Assembly: GCA_950295325.1 (NCBI GenBank)
Contig: OX485808.1
Coordinates: 19,674,527-19,738,526 of the forward strand
Length of the DNA: 64,000 nucleotides
Direction of reading: 5' to 3'
Source: Polytrichum commune
Lineage: Eukaryota; Streptophyta; Polytrichopsida; Polytrichales; Polytrichaceae
A model generated the notes under the pieces. That model saw nothing but the letters and a program-made list of their open reading frames with translations. It did not search any database and had not been told where the DNA came from. A program made the translations under genes and the position numbers. Shown here one piece after another: positions 22,801-35,707 of this stretch (the first letter of the stretch is position 1; every line of letters starts with the position of its first letter).

Positions 22801-25800
22801 TTGGATTTGTAGATGAAGCAGAAGCTCAATGCTAATATAAGAGAGACAGATCCTTGCTCTGTTGTAAATGCAACTGATCATCTGTAAGTACAGAGTGCCA
22901 CTTTTCCGATTCTGTGAGTGGAACAGTTCAAGACTTCCTACTTAGATATGAATTTTCATACTTGGAGATATATGCAAGACAGATAGCAGGGCAATTAAAT
23001 TTCTAAGTAACTTGCTTGCAGAACCTTAATCCAAGTGAAATAGGAGACCTGACTTTGACAAGCTCAGTCACTACTGTGCAAAGTTGTACAGAATTGTTGA
23101 ATGGGAAGTCTTATGTTGCCCAATGCAGATTCAAAGAGGATGCACTGCCTCCCTGGACTGCCATATCTACTTCAGTGGGTATATTTGTAATAGCATTCCT
23201 GGTTGGTCACATGCTACATGCTTCACGAAACCGAATTGACAAGGTAGAAGAAAACTGCCGCTTATTTAAGGACCTTAAAACGCGTGCAGACGACGCTGTT
23301 ATTGCAAAGTCTCAGGTACTCTACTCCCGAGATGTCCGTGGCTCAAGAGGATTCTACATGAGTGCAATTGAAGAGCGTAGGGATGCTACTAGTGCAGATC
23401 TCTTATCAGCATCTAGGTCCAAGTAGCTGATTTTCACGAGCTAACAGCCATGCTTTGTAATGACTGCAGTTTCTAGCAACTGTCTCGCACGAAATTCGGA
23501 CTCCCATGAATGGTGTCTTGGGTATGTACTCAGAAACCATGTTAAATTGCTTATACATTTTAATCCACACACATCTGCATTTTGAAACTCATACATGTTA
23601 ATCTTTTCCTATGCAGGAATGCTGCAAATGTTAATGGATACTCCATTGGATCCAACACAACAAGACTATGCTCGAACAGCTCAAGCTAGTGGAAAAGCAC
23701 TCATCACTCTCATTAATGAGGTCCTTGACCAGGCCAAGATTGAATCAGGCCGCCTTGAACTTGAGGTTGTCCCGTTTGATTTATGTGCAATACTTGATGA
23801 GGTACTATCCCTTTTTGGTGGCAAATCCAGAGATTCAAGCATTGAGGTAAGGTTCTATACCTTCATACGTTGGTTTCTGTCTACACGCAAATCCATCCAG
23901 TTTAGTGTGCCCACTAGATAGAGAAAAAAGCATGTTGCTAGAAACTTGACATTGTGATTATTTTGAGCTTACCTAAACTTCTGTACTAAACATGTTTGCT
24001 TTGGCATGAGCAGTTGGCCGTGTATGTTTCTGAGAAGGTCCCTAGCATCCTCATTGGTGACCCTGGTCGATTTCGGCAGATCATTATCAACCTTGTTGGG
24101 AACTCCATCAAGGTAAAACACCAACTTTAAAACTTGCTTCATCACACATAGTGGTGCAGAAATAGTGTTGTATATGTAATTAATAAGAGGAGTCTATATA
24201 TCTATAAGGTATGAAGCAAAAAGGCCAGTATTTGGAATTGTTTGTTATATGAGTCTGACATTGTCTGGCCTTTGTGCCTGAAAATTTAGTCTTTATTTGG
24301 CTATTTTGTCCCGAATTTCTTGATGAGTATATGTGATCTTTCCTGTCTGTGGATGTTCTTTTACTGATAGACTTGGATTTCTTCCATGTTCATCAGTTCA
24401 CCAAATCTGGTCATATATTTGTTTGCGTTCATCTAAACGAAGAGATCAACATGGTTATGGACGAAGATGGAGGTGACGCCAATGATCATCAGGATGGGGA
24501 GGTTGAAAGTCCTGAGCCGCCCATTGATCAGTACAACACTTTGAGTGGCAAAGAAACTGCTGATTATCGGAACAGCTGGGAAATGTTTGAGAGATTGCTT
24601 GCCCAGGAGTATTCTTACCAGCCATCTACTGAGCATAATAGCTGGGACTACTCGGATGTTGTGAACTTGGTGGTCAGTGTGGAGGACACTGGAGTTGGTA
24701 TACCACTGCATGTGCAAGAGCGTGTCTTCACCCCTTTCATGCAGGTAAAGTCAATGCCTCAACTCTGTATTGCTAAAACTGAATGTTGAGGACTTGGCAT
24801 GTAAGATTACTATTCTGGACTCCCTTTTATGACTTTATTGGGAATGAAATGAAATCTACTTTAAAGTCTGTGAAGCCAAAAGGCTAATGGGCCTGACAGC
24901 ACATCACTATGGTTTCAAACTGGTTAATTCTCTAGAGTGGCAGAGTTCAGTAGCCTCCGTGAGATAGAATCTAATGTCAACTTGCCAATCCAGTTGAAAG
25001 AATGACTTGAGGCTCCCTAATACTACATTGCGGAATACAAAATACGGAAAATCCATGGACAGAATTTAAGTGGATGCAATCTTTTAGTAATTCTGCACTA
25101 ATATGATAACAGTCAACCTGTCAGTGCTATCGAGTTTGACAAGAAATCTAGCACACTTAGGTCATCTATGATAACCACTCAGCAGGTTTTATTGTCAGAC
25201 TTATATTGTCCTTGATCTAAAGGCTTTTCTTTTGGGATGTCCTGGATGGTGGTTTGCCAAGGATACAATACCCTTCCCTCTTCCATGAGTAAAGAACATC
25301 TCTTTCCTGGATGATTGGAGTGCAATGACATAATTGATGAGTTATTTCATCCTCGATGGATGACTTTGCTAGATATCCCCTCTTAAAAAAATGTTGTCAT
25401 GAACTGGTGAACTAAATTGCACTTTAGGGTCTGGAAGGCAATTCGATCATCTTTCAAAATATTGTTACTTTCTAAAATTATAATAAGATTGCCAGATCTT
25501 TAGATCTATTTTGATATAAGTAACATTGAAAATGCTCATACAACTTATTCACAAATGCCCACTTTGAACTCGTGTTGGCAGTTTGCAATTGACCTCATGG
25601 ACTGACACTACTAGAAAACATGTTCCAGAACGCATTTCCCATTTGACAAGAGTCGCGTCCCATCTACGACCATCATAGATGAGCACTTGACATTTGTGAA
25701 TCAGGTCTTGTGCTAAGACCGCCTGTGTCAAATAGGAAGTGTGTATTAGGACCATGTTCTCTAATAGTGTGATTCTGCGCATTAGTTTATGCATTGGGCA

Positions 25801-28233
25801 TTAATGGAAAGTACATCCCCTCTGATCCTTGTGCAGGCTGATAGCTCAACATCAAGAACATACGGAGGCACAGGAATTGGACTCAGTATAAGTCGTTGCC
25901 TGGTGGAATTGATGTCTGGAGAGATGGACTTTGTGAGTAAGCCAAATGTGGGATCTACATTTACCTTTACTGCAGAGTTTCAACGAGTACCTGCTACTGT
26001 ACCAGAGAGAGTTCTTAGGGCAGGGAACTTTTTGCTTCAGACCCCACCTCTGAGCACTATCTTCCAAGGACTGCGAGCACTAGTAGTAGATGGCAGACAA
26101 GTCCGTTGTGAAGTTACTCGCCACCATTTGAGGAGGCTTGGGATTGAGGTAATCAATACTTTCTTAAAGCTAATAAAAGATGATAAGCTGATAGTCCCAA
26201 ATTCCCAATCATTTGCTTACTTTGTAGTCTTATTCGAGGAGATGCCTTTAGGTATTGAGGGGAATGGGTTCAGGCTTCTGTCGAGAAGAATGAAGTGCCA
26301 ACCATTGCAGAGCGGACTTAAAAAAGTTGTCCACCGAAATAATTACTAAATGCAAGGTCGTTTAATTAATGCACATCAGTAGACCTAGGGTGTATATCAA
26401 TTCCTGTATTCTGGCCACTTTCCTCTCTAACGTCACTGCTCACTAAATCTAAATATGTTTCTAGAATTTCTTTCAAGTGAATTCGAAGCCCTCTTTTGGG
26501 ACTAATATATATTTATAAATGTTTTATTGATAACAGGTTGAGGTTGCCCACACAGTAGCTGCTGCTGCTGAGATTCTGACTACAGTGGCTGGTCAGGGAT
26601 CGCGGAGGTAAGAAGCCAGGAACTTCACTGTTCCTTAAGCCTTGTGTACTCCTGACTTTACACTGGACTGTAAGACTCTATAATCATCTTGGCATATGCA
26701 TGTGAAAGCCCTTGGTCCACTATCTTGTTGTGAATAAAATAGCCTACAGAAAGATACACCACAGAAGAATTCTTCATAATGGGAAAAGACGTCTTTATAT
26801 AGATCCTGTCTTGCTTGATACCTCTTCCATAATTGACGCACTAAATAATTTAAGCTATGCTCTTCAGCTCGCAGAGCTTCTTAAAATATCATGTGACATA
26901 TTCATTTGACATAATTCCTGTACTGGCCATGAGAAGGGATGTATTTGTTTCAACCAAATGACACTTCAACATAGACACATGTTCTTTGATTACTAGTTAC
27001 AAGCTTCTCTAGAATGTGTCAAATTCTCATTTTTTTTGCCTTGTGGGCTCTTAACACTTGTGTGAACCTTCTGTACAGTGGCCGTGATGGAGATATACAC
27101 ATGATCTTTGTGGATAAGGATGCTTGGGGTCCAGGAACTGGTATTGATTTTCGACGTCAGCTTGCTGAGTTTACTATGGAAATGTGCCACCCAAGCTACT
27201 CAAGTACAAGGGGAAGAATGAACATGTACCGCTCACCAACAAGCAGACTTCCTGTTGGCTTCCCGCAGCCACTTCATGCTGTGAAGAAAATGGTATTGGT
27301 GGCAGTATCTATAAATCAGACAGAGCTTTTGATGGCAAGAAATAATGGCTTTGTGGACACTGTAATTATTAAACCTCTTCGAGCTAGCATGGTGGAGGCT
27401 TGTCTCAAGCAAGTTCTTGGTGTCGGAAATGGGAGGGAACGGGGACATGAATTGCGAGGTGGAGTCATATCACTTCGAAATCTTTTAAGTGGGAAAAGAT
27501 TCTTGGTGGTTGATGACAATATAGTAAATCGAAAAGTTGCAGCTGGGGCTCTGAATAAGTACGGTGCCCAAGTTGAGTGTGTTTCAAGTGGGAAAGAAGC
27601 TATTCAAAAGCTTAAACATCCTCATAACTTTGATGCCTGCTTCATGGATGTGCAGATGCCAGAAATGGACGGGTATGGCATCTCCACTCAACTGATTATA
27701 TTTACATCTTTATCCACCGTTTCATTGGAATGTCTTCAGCTCTGATGAAAGGAGCCCCAGAATCCCGAGTACAATACCTTTCTAGAGAGAACTAAAATTT
27801 TGTTGGTTGTGCATGAAGGTCAGAGAAAAGGGTATATTCCCAATCCTGGGTTTGTTTTGAGTGACCCAAGAGTTTTGATTACTGATTAGATAATCAACTC
27901 ATATAAGTGCTTATATCCAGCAGCCATTAGATAGCCAGTGACATTGAATTTTTTTAAACCTGTTATGAGCGCATGCTAACTGTATCGTTCCATTACAGGT
28001 TCCAGGCAACTAAATTGATTAGACAGGCAGAAGAAGCTTCGGATCACAGAATATCAGGGAACAATTCAAATCATGGCCGTCGCACACATATCCCAATTTT
28101 GGCCATGACTGCAGATGTCATACAAGCTACATCAGATGAGTGTCTGCGTTGTGGCATGGATGGCTACGTTGCTAAGCCCTTTGATGAACAACAACTCTAT
28201 TCAGCAGTTGCACGTTTCTTCCAAGCAGATTAA
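19895..28233 (+). CDS. cytokinin receptor, CHASE-domain hybrid histidine kinase (AHK4/CRE1-like)
   Basis: Fourteen exons with GT-AG introns keep one frame: 19895-20326, 20900-20992, 21144-21380, 22069-22238, 22394-22609, 23129-23315, 23470-23521, 23617-23846, 24014-24112, 24397-24744, 25837-26148, 26537-26607, 27079-27672, 27999-28233. They give 1091 residues, a normal length for this family. TM1 lies at about 101-120. The CHASE sensor (about 145-385) has the conserved [17 protein letters not shown] segment. TM2 lies at about 393-412. The HisKA box is [11 protein letters not shown] with phospho-accepting His452. The ATPase has an N box (INLVGNS, 564-570), a G1 box (DTGVG, 669-673) and a G2 box (GGTGIGLS). 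A receiver-like domain (about 758-925) lacks the acidic pair. The true receiver has Asp961/962, phospho-Asp1006 and Lys1073. It should bind cytokinin at a membrane and pass phosphate to HPt proteins. The start is the first in-frame ATG after a stop. Confidence 0.95.
25606..25769. mobile_element. CACTA-type MITE inside intron 10 of the receptor gene
   Basis: A 164-bp element with ends CACTACTAGAAAACATG and ...CATGTTCTCTAATAGTG. It is flanked by a perfect 3-bp target duplication, TGA (25603-25605 and 25770-25772), as CACTA elements make. The interior can fold into a long hairpin and resembles the blocks near 7108 and 7688. It lies in the 1092-bp intron between exons 10 and 11, well away from both splice sites. 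Confidence 0.85.
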
Positions 28234-28311
28234 GCTGTCAACAATTTGGTCTCAGAAGAAGCACTTTACACCTAGAGCTCATTCAGCAGCGTCACTCAAG
28301 TAGTCATGAAG

Positions 28312-28416
28312 GTATGAAAACCACCTATTGGTTTCTGGAGCCACCTTTGATAGAAGTCATCATTCAATAGCATTGTTAAATAAGAAACCTTACACGGAAT
28401 TTCCTCTTTTTTACAG
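28312..28416 (+). other. possible intron in the receptor 3' UTR
   Basis: GTATGAAAAC at 28312 makes a good donor, and a pyrimidine tract ending TTTTTTACAG at 28416 makes a good acceptor. The intron would be 105 bp, starting 78 nt after the stop codon. This is from splice-site appearance only. Confidence 0.4.
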
Positions 28417-28874
28417 GAAAAGAAATGTAGTGTAGAATCCCAACAGTTAGGGTTGAGTTGAATTTTGGAGTGTTATTGACGTGATTTAACAGGGTTGATA
28501 AAGGCCAAGATTGGTCGACTTACTTCAAAGTGGTGATATTGTTGGGACTTGGGTGGGAGCTGATGTTTAGGTACATACAAAATCAAGGTTCTAGTAATTT
28601 CATGAACGCTTCTTGGATGGAGTCTTATACATTTGCTTCCATGCTGCAGGCTTGAGAGACCAACTTTGGAAACAGTGATGCCTAATTCTCACTGCATGTA
28701 TACTGGACAGCTTGGGCGCATTCCACATCACAAGCATGTCACACTTCACTTGATATCAGGCAGCAATTGGTGGAAAAATTCACTCCAGTGAAGATTATCA
28801 TACTCAACCACCAGCACCAGCCTACTGTGACAAATATCTCTTTTTCCTGCCTAGATCATGCTCTACCAATTGTC

Positions 28875-28880
28875 AATAAA
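28875..28880 (+). terminator. candidate polyadenylation signal of the receptor gene
   Basis: AATAAA lies about 640 nt after the stop codon. It is the first canonical hexamer I find downstream. Plant signals are loose, so the real cleavage site may be elsewhere. Confidence 0.35.
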
Positions 28881-30063
28881 TATTTTAACCTCTTTTCCAC
28901 ACATTATATTGCATGCTCTTCAACATCAACAGTCAGTCAAATGTGAGTGAGATGTGAGTTCATTTGAGGATGTCAATGTCGTCAATGCAGACAACAGACT
29001 GCTTTTTATCTTGAAACTATGCTCCAACTATCCCAACCCTCGGTTTTCTTTGCTGCATAAAATGTATCGGACTTCAATCTTCTTCACTCGTAAACTTCGT
29101 TCCGCGTCTATGCAACAACTAATGCCTCTAATATTCTCAAGGCACTTCCAGAGGTTCAATTTATGCTTTAATCTAATTTCAATGTCTTCCCATTCAAGAA
29201 CTGAGCTTTCCCTTTTGCACCAGCTTTCACATCACCAAAGCTGAAAATCGACCATTTGGACAAGTGTGCACTATCAGAATATTGAAATATCTGGACTATA
29301 TGAACCGTTGATACTGACAAATAGTATTGCAGATGTAATTGACTTTGAGTAATGAGTTGACATAAGAGTAGTTGCTTGTTTGATTAATATGAACAAATTG
29401 TGCACTTGTGGAATGTTAGATAACTTTTCAAACCTAAAATAAACTCCATACGTTCTAACAACACCTCTTCGAATATAAAGTCTTCATATGGAATCAGCAG
29501 TTCATGAACTCTATACAATTGTGACAGATATCAATAAGATGCTGTACAAGGAAGTATATAATTCAGATTGTGTACTTAAGTCGTAGAAGAGAGGAGGTGC
29601 AATGAAATGTAGGTGTTGGAAGATACATGAGTTTGCAGAGCCACGGTCATTGCTGCGCAGGAGATGATGTATGTGATAATGACGAGAATGTGGAGATAAA
29701 ATTTGCAAGAAATTACTAGTTTTTTTTTTAAAATCCTTAAATAGATTGTTAATTCAATATGCATAGTCAAGTGAATTAACATAGGTAGAAATCATATCTC
29801 AAAAATGTCCAGTTGAATGGAAATGATAATTTCAGCTCTTGAAAAGAGTTCCACCACAGCGAATTGACATAGTAGAAATCCAGCATACTACAATAACAAT
29901 GTCTAATGTCGAAAGCGGAAGTTGAACCAATGTACATTACATATTACACATTACATAAAATGCCACAGCTCACTCCCTGTACAGGCAGGGAACGGACTGT
30001 CGACGGTCATTTCTCAAATATGTCATCTTGATCTCACAGTAGACACGAGTATATTTCACACAA
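28881..30063. other. intergenic between convergent genes, nothing recognised
   Basis: The receptor (plus) and the SURNod19 gene (minus) converge here. The stretch is AT-rich with short ORFs and no recognisable repeat. Confidence 0.4.
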
Positions 30064-30069
30064 TTTATT
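30064..30069 (-). terminator. candidate polyadenylation signal of the SURNod19 gene
   Basis: AATAAA on the minus strand, about 89 nt after the stop codon at 30158-30160, a usual distance for a plant 3' UTR. Confidence 0.5.
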
Positions 30070-30157
30070 CGAGGAGAATTCAAGACTTGTCAACGGACGC
30101 ACTCGTGTTGCAGATTAATCAGGGTATCAAAATCGAAGAATCAAATCGAACAGATTC

Positions 30158-32925
30158 CTACAAAGAATCGTCTTCTCTTCCGGTGGCGATCTTCAAGTTG
30201 ATGAGCCCCATGAGGCCAGTGTGGGGACCATTGACCTTGGAGTATTTCACCTCGAACTTGAGCATCTCGCCCTTGGTGATCTGGTATGGCTCGCCTCCTT
30301 CCGGTGGCCAGCACGCGCCGATGCCCACCACGTAGCCGGCTTCGTTACCCACGACATGGCCGGTACCGTAAATTGGCAGAGACTGGCACAGAAGGGTTCC
30401 ATCTTCACCCCAGATGGTGGCACTGATGCTGGTAGCATGGAAATGCCCCACTGCGGAAATTAGTGGTCCTGACACCGGTGACCTCTGGTAGGAAATTTTT
30501 GTGTCGACGCATGCTTCGTCGTTGGGGTCGTTCGATTCGCATGCGTCCACTTCGTACTCAAGCTTCTCGCCGTCTCCGATTTGGGTTACATCGAGGCGGA
30601 CGTTGGTGAGAGGCTCCACACATTCGTCCCACTCCGTCCATGACCAGGTGTACTGTTTACATCGCATTAAATATCTCGGTTCAGTATGGCACATTAGAAC
30701 CTCTAATTTAGGACATACATGACTATCTAATCTGTGGGAGATTAGTCAATCGAAATAGAGTGAATGGAAGTTTGGATTGTGGATTAGATTAAGAGTTTTC
30801 GGTCATCTCACCCTCATACGAAGATTTCTTGCGAGAGCCTCCTCATTTTGCAGAAACTCCTCCTTTACATGGCAGCGGGCTGCATCGTGGCAGCAAGCAA
30901 GACCGCCATGGTAAGTGTCTGGAAGAGGTTCCGCGGTGGTGTGGTTGAACATAGAGCACCTGCATAGGTAATTCATTGCAGAGGTCAGTACCTAGCATTA
31001 TTTCGTACGGTATACGAAAGCCGTAGCAAGCGGACAGCAGAGGAACTGAATAACTTTTGACATCATTTCCTAACGCATCTTCGCATCCCATGTCAAAGCC
31101 TGTAATAACTCCTCACGGATAGCTGTCGGCATTAGACTCACGGATAGCATGGCCATGACATTGTTAACAGACTTCCGCTTAAGCAATCAGAATGTGTGTA
31201 ACTATTTGGAGAACCACGAAACTGGTTCACATCATCCTTGTTTCTTTACTTCTATGTGACGGAAAATGCTGTACAGGATTCACATTAGTCTGGACGCCCA
31301 TGAAAGCATTAACGGATAGCAGCTCAGCTGCCAAAATGTGAAGTCCTTGCAGAACCGCAGTAACCACAAAACAGGGAGGTCGTCACAGCAGTAAGCTTAT
31401 GTACTCACTTCATGAGGAGGCACACAATGCTGTATGTAAGTATGTATCTATCAAAAACACCCACTAAAACTTTCTGACCAGATATTAACCACAGACAAAG
31501 TAGCTCTCTGTGCTTCATTTACTTGTGATAAATGAGAAATTCGACCTCCATCTACCTCTCGTGGCAAAGACAGGTTCTGATCTGAGTGCGTAGTAGGGGC
31601 TATGGCCAACAACGCATACTTCTGTTTACGCCTTTTCTGCCAGATTGTGTGCAAGTCCTTGCGAGATAAAAGTAATTGTGAAACAAGTAGACACAGTTAG
31701 CTCACTTCCTCACTTCTAAATCTACGAGAATGGTGTACTTCTCATCGCCGGCATGGGGTTCTTCCTGAACTGCAAATGCAAGCATAAACTTAGCCCTCTT
31801 CGCAAAATCTAGTCATTTTGGAGACTTAGACATGGACTTCGTCTACCTCTCATGACAAAGAAGGTTCTGATATTCACAAGAGAGCAACAAGACTAGAGAG
31901 TGCATTGGGTTACCCCGGTTCACAACAAACTTATTTCTTCACTTTCTGGGGAGGAAAATGCTATACCGATCACTGACACCTGGGTTCTAAGCTGGGTGCC
32001 TGACAGGGGGAGTGGCCAATAACGTACAACCGTGTTTAAGCTTCAGCTGCCAGATTGTGTGCAAGTCCTTACGAGGCGGGGGCTAATTAAGAAGAGACGG
32101 TTAGCTCACTTCCTCGCTTCTAATGTTACACTTCTCATCGATGACATTGTAACCTCCCCAAAATGGCAAATGCTAAAGTAAACTTGGCCCTCTCTCAATC
32201 ACCACTAGCCATTCATGAGGCTAAGAAGCTTTCCAACATTCACAAGAAGAAAGCAACACGACACTGGAGAGCGAGCGAATTGAGCTGTATACCCACCTGC
32301 ACTCAGTGCACGCCCACCTATCTACGGCACCGCGAGTGTCAATGGCGTGCACATTTAGAATCCACACGGAATCGTAATCCTCCCCGAACCGATCACCTCC
32401 CTCGAACCCATAGGGAATGGGCATCTTCGTGTTGGTGTGACGCGTCTCGGCCCCTACTCCGAACTGCTGGATGAGGAACCAAGTGTCGGGAGCTCCCGGG
32501 TACTCCTTGAGCGTCTTCTTGGTATGCTGCACCTTCGACTTGATGGCGTCCCTGGGGCTGCGGCGGAGCTCCTCCATCAGGTTAGCCTTGTGTTTTTCCC
32601 TGTCCGTCTTGGGGATGGCGTACTCGTACATGAGCCAGTGGTGGAGGTACGTCTCGAACAGCGGAACTGGCGTCTTCTTGTCCTCCAGCACCATCTCCGC
32701 TAGGAAATCGCGTGTTGCAAACCTCCCCGTCGGTGCCTCGACGAAGTAGAACAAGTTGGACACGTCCCCGGGACGGAACCGGATCGGGGGAGTTACAAAC
32801 TCCCGCTTCTCAGTCTTCTTGGTCGACTTGCACACTACCTCTTCCATCGGCCTGATCACCCTCCCCGAACTCACCATCACCATCAAACTCGCCCACAACA
32901 CCATAAACACCAAGCCCGTCGCCAT
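30158..32925 (-). CDS. SURNod19-family secreted protein (stress up-regulated Nod 19-like)
   Basis: Three minus-strand exons, 32925-32297, 30959-30812 and 30652-30158, join in frame across GT-AG introns of 1337 and 159 bp to give 423 residues. The N terminus (MATGLVFMVLWASLMVMVSS) is a signal peptide, so the product should be secreted or vacuolar. Family features seen: FETYLHHWLMYEY with the HHW triplet at 95-97, LNVHAIDTRG, ECRCSMFNH spanning the first splice junction, HGGLACCHDAARCHVKE, YTWSWTEWDE at the second junction, and the C-terminal GNEAGYVVGIGACWP and HTGLMGL. Family members were first noted as stress-induced nodulin transcripts; their biochemical function is unknown. The start is the first ATG of the frame and is followed at once by the signal peptide. 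The gene converges with the receptor gene. Confidence 0.9.
31535..32280. repeat. imperfect tandem duplication, mainly within SURNod19 intron 1
   Basis: Segment about 31535-31910 recurs in the same order at about 31970-32270. Shared blocks include 'gccagattgtgtgcaagtcctt', 'agctcacttcctc.cttctaa', 'tacttctcatcg' and 'ttagccctct'. The second copy ends about 30 bp inside the intron and exon border zone near 32297. Divergence is substantial, so the duplication is old. Confidence 0.65.
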
Positions 32926-35115
32926 AGCTCCTCACCTTCCAACCCCGCAGCTCACAAATCTTGAGCACTTGGTACTCCAGGTGATGGTGCCTGCACCACT
33001 GGGGAGTGTACTGCTCCTCTCAATTTGGAGAATTGCGCCGACGAGGTCCCACTTTAGCTTAACAGGGACCAGGAACCCCTCCCAACCTCCAACCTTAGCC
33101 CCTCACTTGGACACTTTTGAGCAGCTTCATCAACGTCGATGGCTCCGTCGCTAATCAGTCGAGTCGAGTCGAGTCGACGCTGACAAGTGCACAGGCAGCA
33201 TGCTAAGCAACCGGCTTATTATGTGCGTCGATCGACCACGTAACATTAAAGCTCTGCATTCATCGACACTTGCAGTAGCTGATGCCTTCCCTACTTATTA
33301 CAACTCTCCATTCATTTCCACTTCCGAGCGCTTTTCTTCCCCGGTGATGAGTTTGGTTGGCAGCTAGCCCGTGTCACTAGGGCCCCACGAGCCCAAGGGC
33401 AGCTACAGTAGCTGCAGTCTGGGCAATGGGGTGCCCTTGGTAAATGGACGGTGTAGATTTTTTCCCCGGTAGCAGTTGGATCGGTTGCGGGATAGGAGGG
33501 GTTTATGAGGGGATTTAACAATCACTTGATAACATAATTAAAATATCGAATTAAGTAGTGTTTTTTTTATTAAAAAGAATTAATTTTTTTATGTTGCTCA
33601 AACATAAAAGTAAAACATAATGCTTATACATAAAAACTATGTGAAAATATTTGAAGACATAAGAGCTTGAGCTTCAAGTTGTAAGATTTTTCAACTTCTA
33701 ATGATTTTTCAAATTCTTATTGTTTTGCTAAGATCCCCAAGCTCTTGAACGTTACCTCGACTACGTCTTATGTCTATGAAGACATTGTAATCTATGTCAT
33801 TCTATGGAGTTAGTGTGTTTTCCGACGCAGGGTTCCCCTTTTCTTTCTCGTGTAGTAGAAGTACTCATGCTGCAGACGGCACGTATCCCAAGTTCATGTA
33901 GGTATAATTTTGGGTGTCTTCCCCTTATGCTCATCATCTAGGATATTGCCCTCAATGACCTCAATCATTCCTACACATCCTCACCATGTGGAATATGTTG
34001 TACATGCAATAGTTATTATATTTTCACTGAGAGATCATATTCCTACAAGGTTTTATGTCTTCAAGATAAGACCGAGGCCACCGGTGAGGGGGTATTGAGT
34101 GCAAAACCATCTTTGCCAAATATGGCCAAATAAATTGTACATCTATCAAATATCGATAGAGATGCAAAGGTAATATTGCTTACCTCATTTATACTCAATA
34201 TTGTTTTTACATATTTGTATGACCTTACTTATGTGTTTCAATATATTATCAATTTTATTTTGATGTTGTGTTTATTTTGGGATCGATTGCTCATCCATCT
34301 TCACAAAGAACACTCTAGACAAGTATCTAGTTCAATGGAAGATTTGTTTTCGTTACCTCTGCATCCTTTGTCTATTCATCATCATCAAGAGAACTTGCAT
34401 AAACTGAATAAGATGAATTTAGGAGTTGTGGCAGCTCAAAGTAGGGCACCAATTTTGCAACAACAAGTCGAGCCTCATGAAATTGTTTTTTTTAAATGTT
34501 TTTTCCTTATCCAAAGAAGATTTCAAATTTGGCTTATTCTATACAAAAAGGTGGGCCAATGAGAAATGAGGATTGGGCCAATATACACAGCCAACTAGAT
34601 AGTTGGAAGGAGCACAAATTGTTTATTGATAATCAAGGTTACAATCATGACAATGGAGCCCTAAAAATCAGTCATTTTTGTGTTGGTCATGTAGAGGTCT
34701 TGGATTCATATAAAAAAAATCAATCATTGACAAGATCTTGACCGTTAGATTGGAGGGGTTGTTTTGGGCAAGGAATGAAGTGAAATTCTCCTCTGGGTTT
34801 GGACTTTGGGCTTGGCCTTTGGAGGCTTCGCCCTATGCCTGGCTGAAGGCTCCAATTATGATATTTTATTGGTTATTTTCAACCCAATTTTTTGGACTCT
34901 CAACAAAGTTTGGCCACTCAATCCCATGGCCTCTTGACTTTCATGGCCATAGTGTGAAGCGGCCCTAAGAACATCCCCACAATGCTAGGTTTTTGTTGCC
35001 TAAAAGCCTCCCCGGACACTTTATTTTAAGACCCAACTCCCTTCCATGGGAACTTACTGTGTGCTTGAGCCCCTAAACCAAGCTCTGGCCCTGCCTACAA
35101 AACCATGTAAGGTAC
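32926..35115. other. SURNod19 upstream region and intergenic DNA
   Basis: About 33000-33500 should hold the SURNod19 promoter; I see no convincing TATA box at a fixed distance. A (GAGTC)n run lies near 33157-33175. From 33530 the DNA is AT-rich with short ORFs and no recognised genes. Confidence 0.35.
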
Positions 35116-35118
35116 TTA

Positions 35119-35704
35119 GGGGTTGTTTACACCATGGACCATGAGGTCGTCCCAAGGCCCAGTAAAATCTGAGATTGGCTGTTGAACTCGTCCCGGAACC
35201 ATTTTGGTTTACACCAAGGGAAAAAAGTCAAAGTGATCATGAAGTTTGAGATCCTCAAAAGACATATTTTAAGGCCTAGATTATCCATTGGCATGGTCCA
35301 ATGTGTTTTGCGGTGGGAGAGGCAAAAGAGGTGTTGTGGTAAGAAAAGGGTAGGAGTCCATGACAGAGAAAGGTTGTTATAATAGTTTTTTAATGAAACT
35401 TTTTTGGGAAGAGAAGATGAAAACAAGAGTACGCAAGAGAATGGTCAAACTTGATTTCTTTTCTTTTCTTTTCTTTCAAGACTACCCTTTTTGGGCATAT
35501 ATTGAAGAAATCAACCCATTCACTTTTTGGTGCATGGTCATTCCTCCTTGGTCCACATTCAATTCGCGCCTAGTGAGGGGTCCAAAAGCTTTGTAAACTA
35601 AAATTTCAAGAATTTGGACCATGAAAATTGGACCATGAAGTCGGACCATGAAAAAAGACCATCTTCCATGGTCCGACTTCATGATCCATGGTGTTAACCG
35701 GCCC
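35119..35704. mobile_element. PIF/Harbinger-type (Tourist-like) TIR element
   Basis: The left end GGGGTTGTTTACACCATGG pairs with the right end (complement GGGCCGGTTAACACCATGG) over about 40 bp with mismatches. It is flanked by TTA on both sides (35116-35118 and 35705-35707), the usual Harbinger target duplication. 'CATGGTCCGACTTCATG'-type words recur several times near the right end in both orientations. At 586 bp it has no transposase frame. Confidence 0.65.
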
Positions 35705-35707
35705 TTA

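Noticed and set aside
23316-23426. Extension of receptor exon 6 into an open stretch.
   Set aside because: The frame ends in TAG, and splicing at CAG/GTACTC to TTTCTAGCAACT restores the conserved [15 protein letters not shown] sequence.
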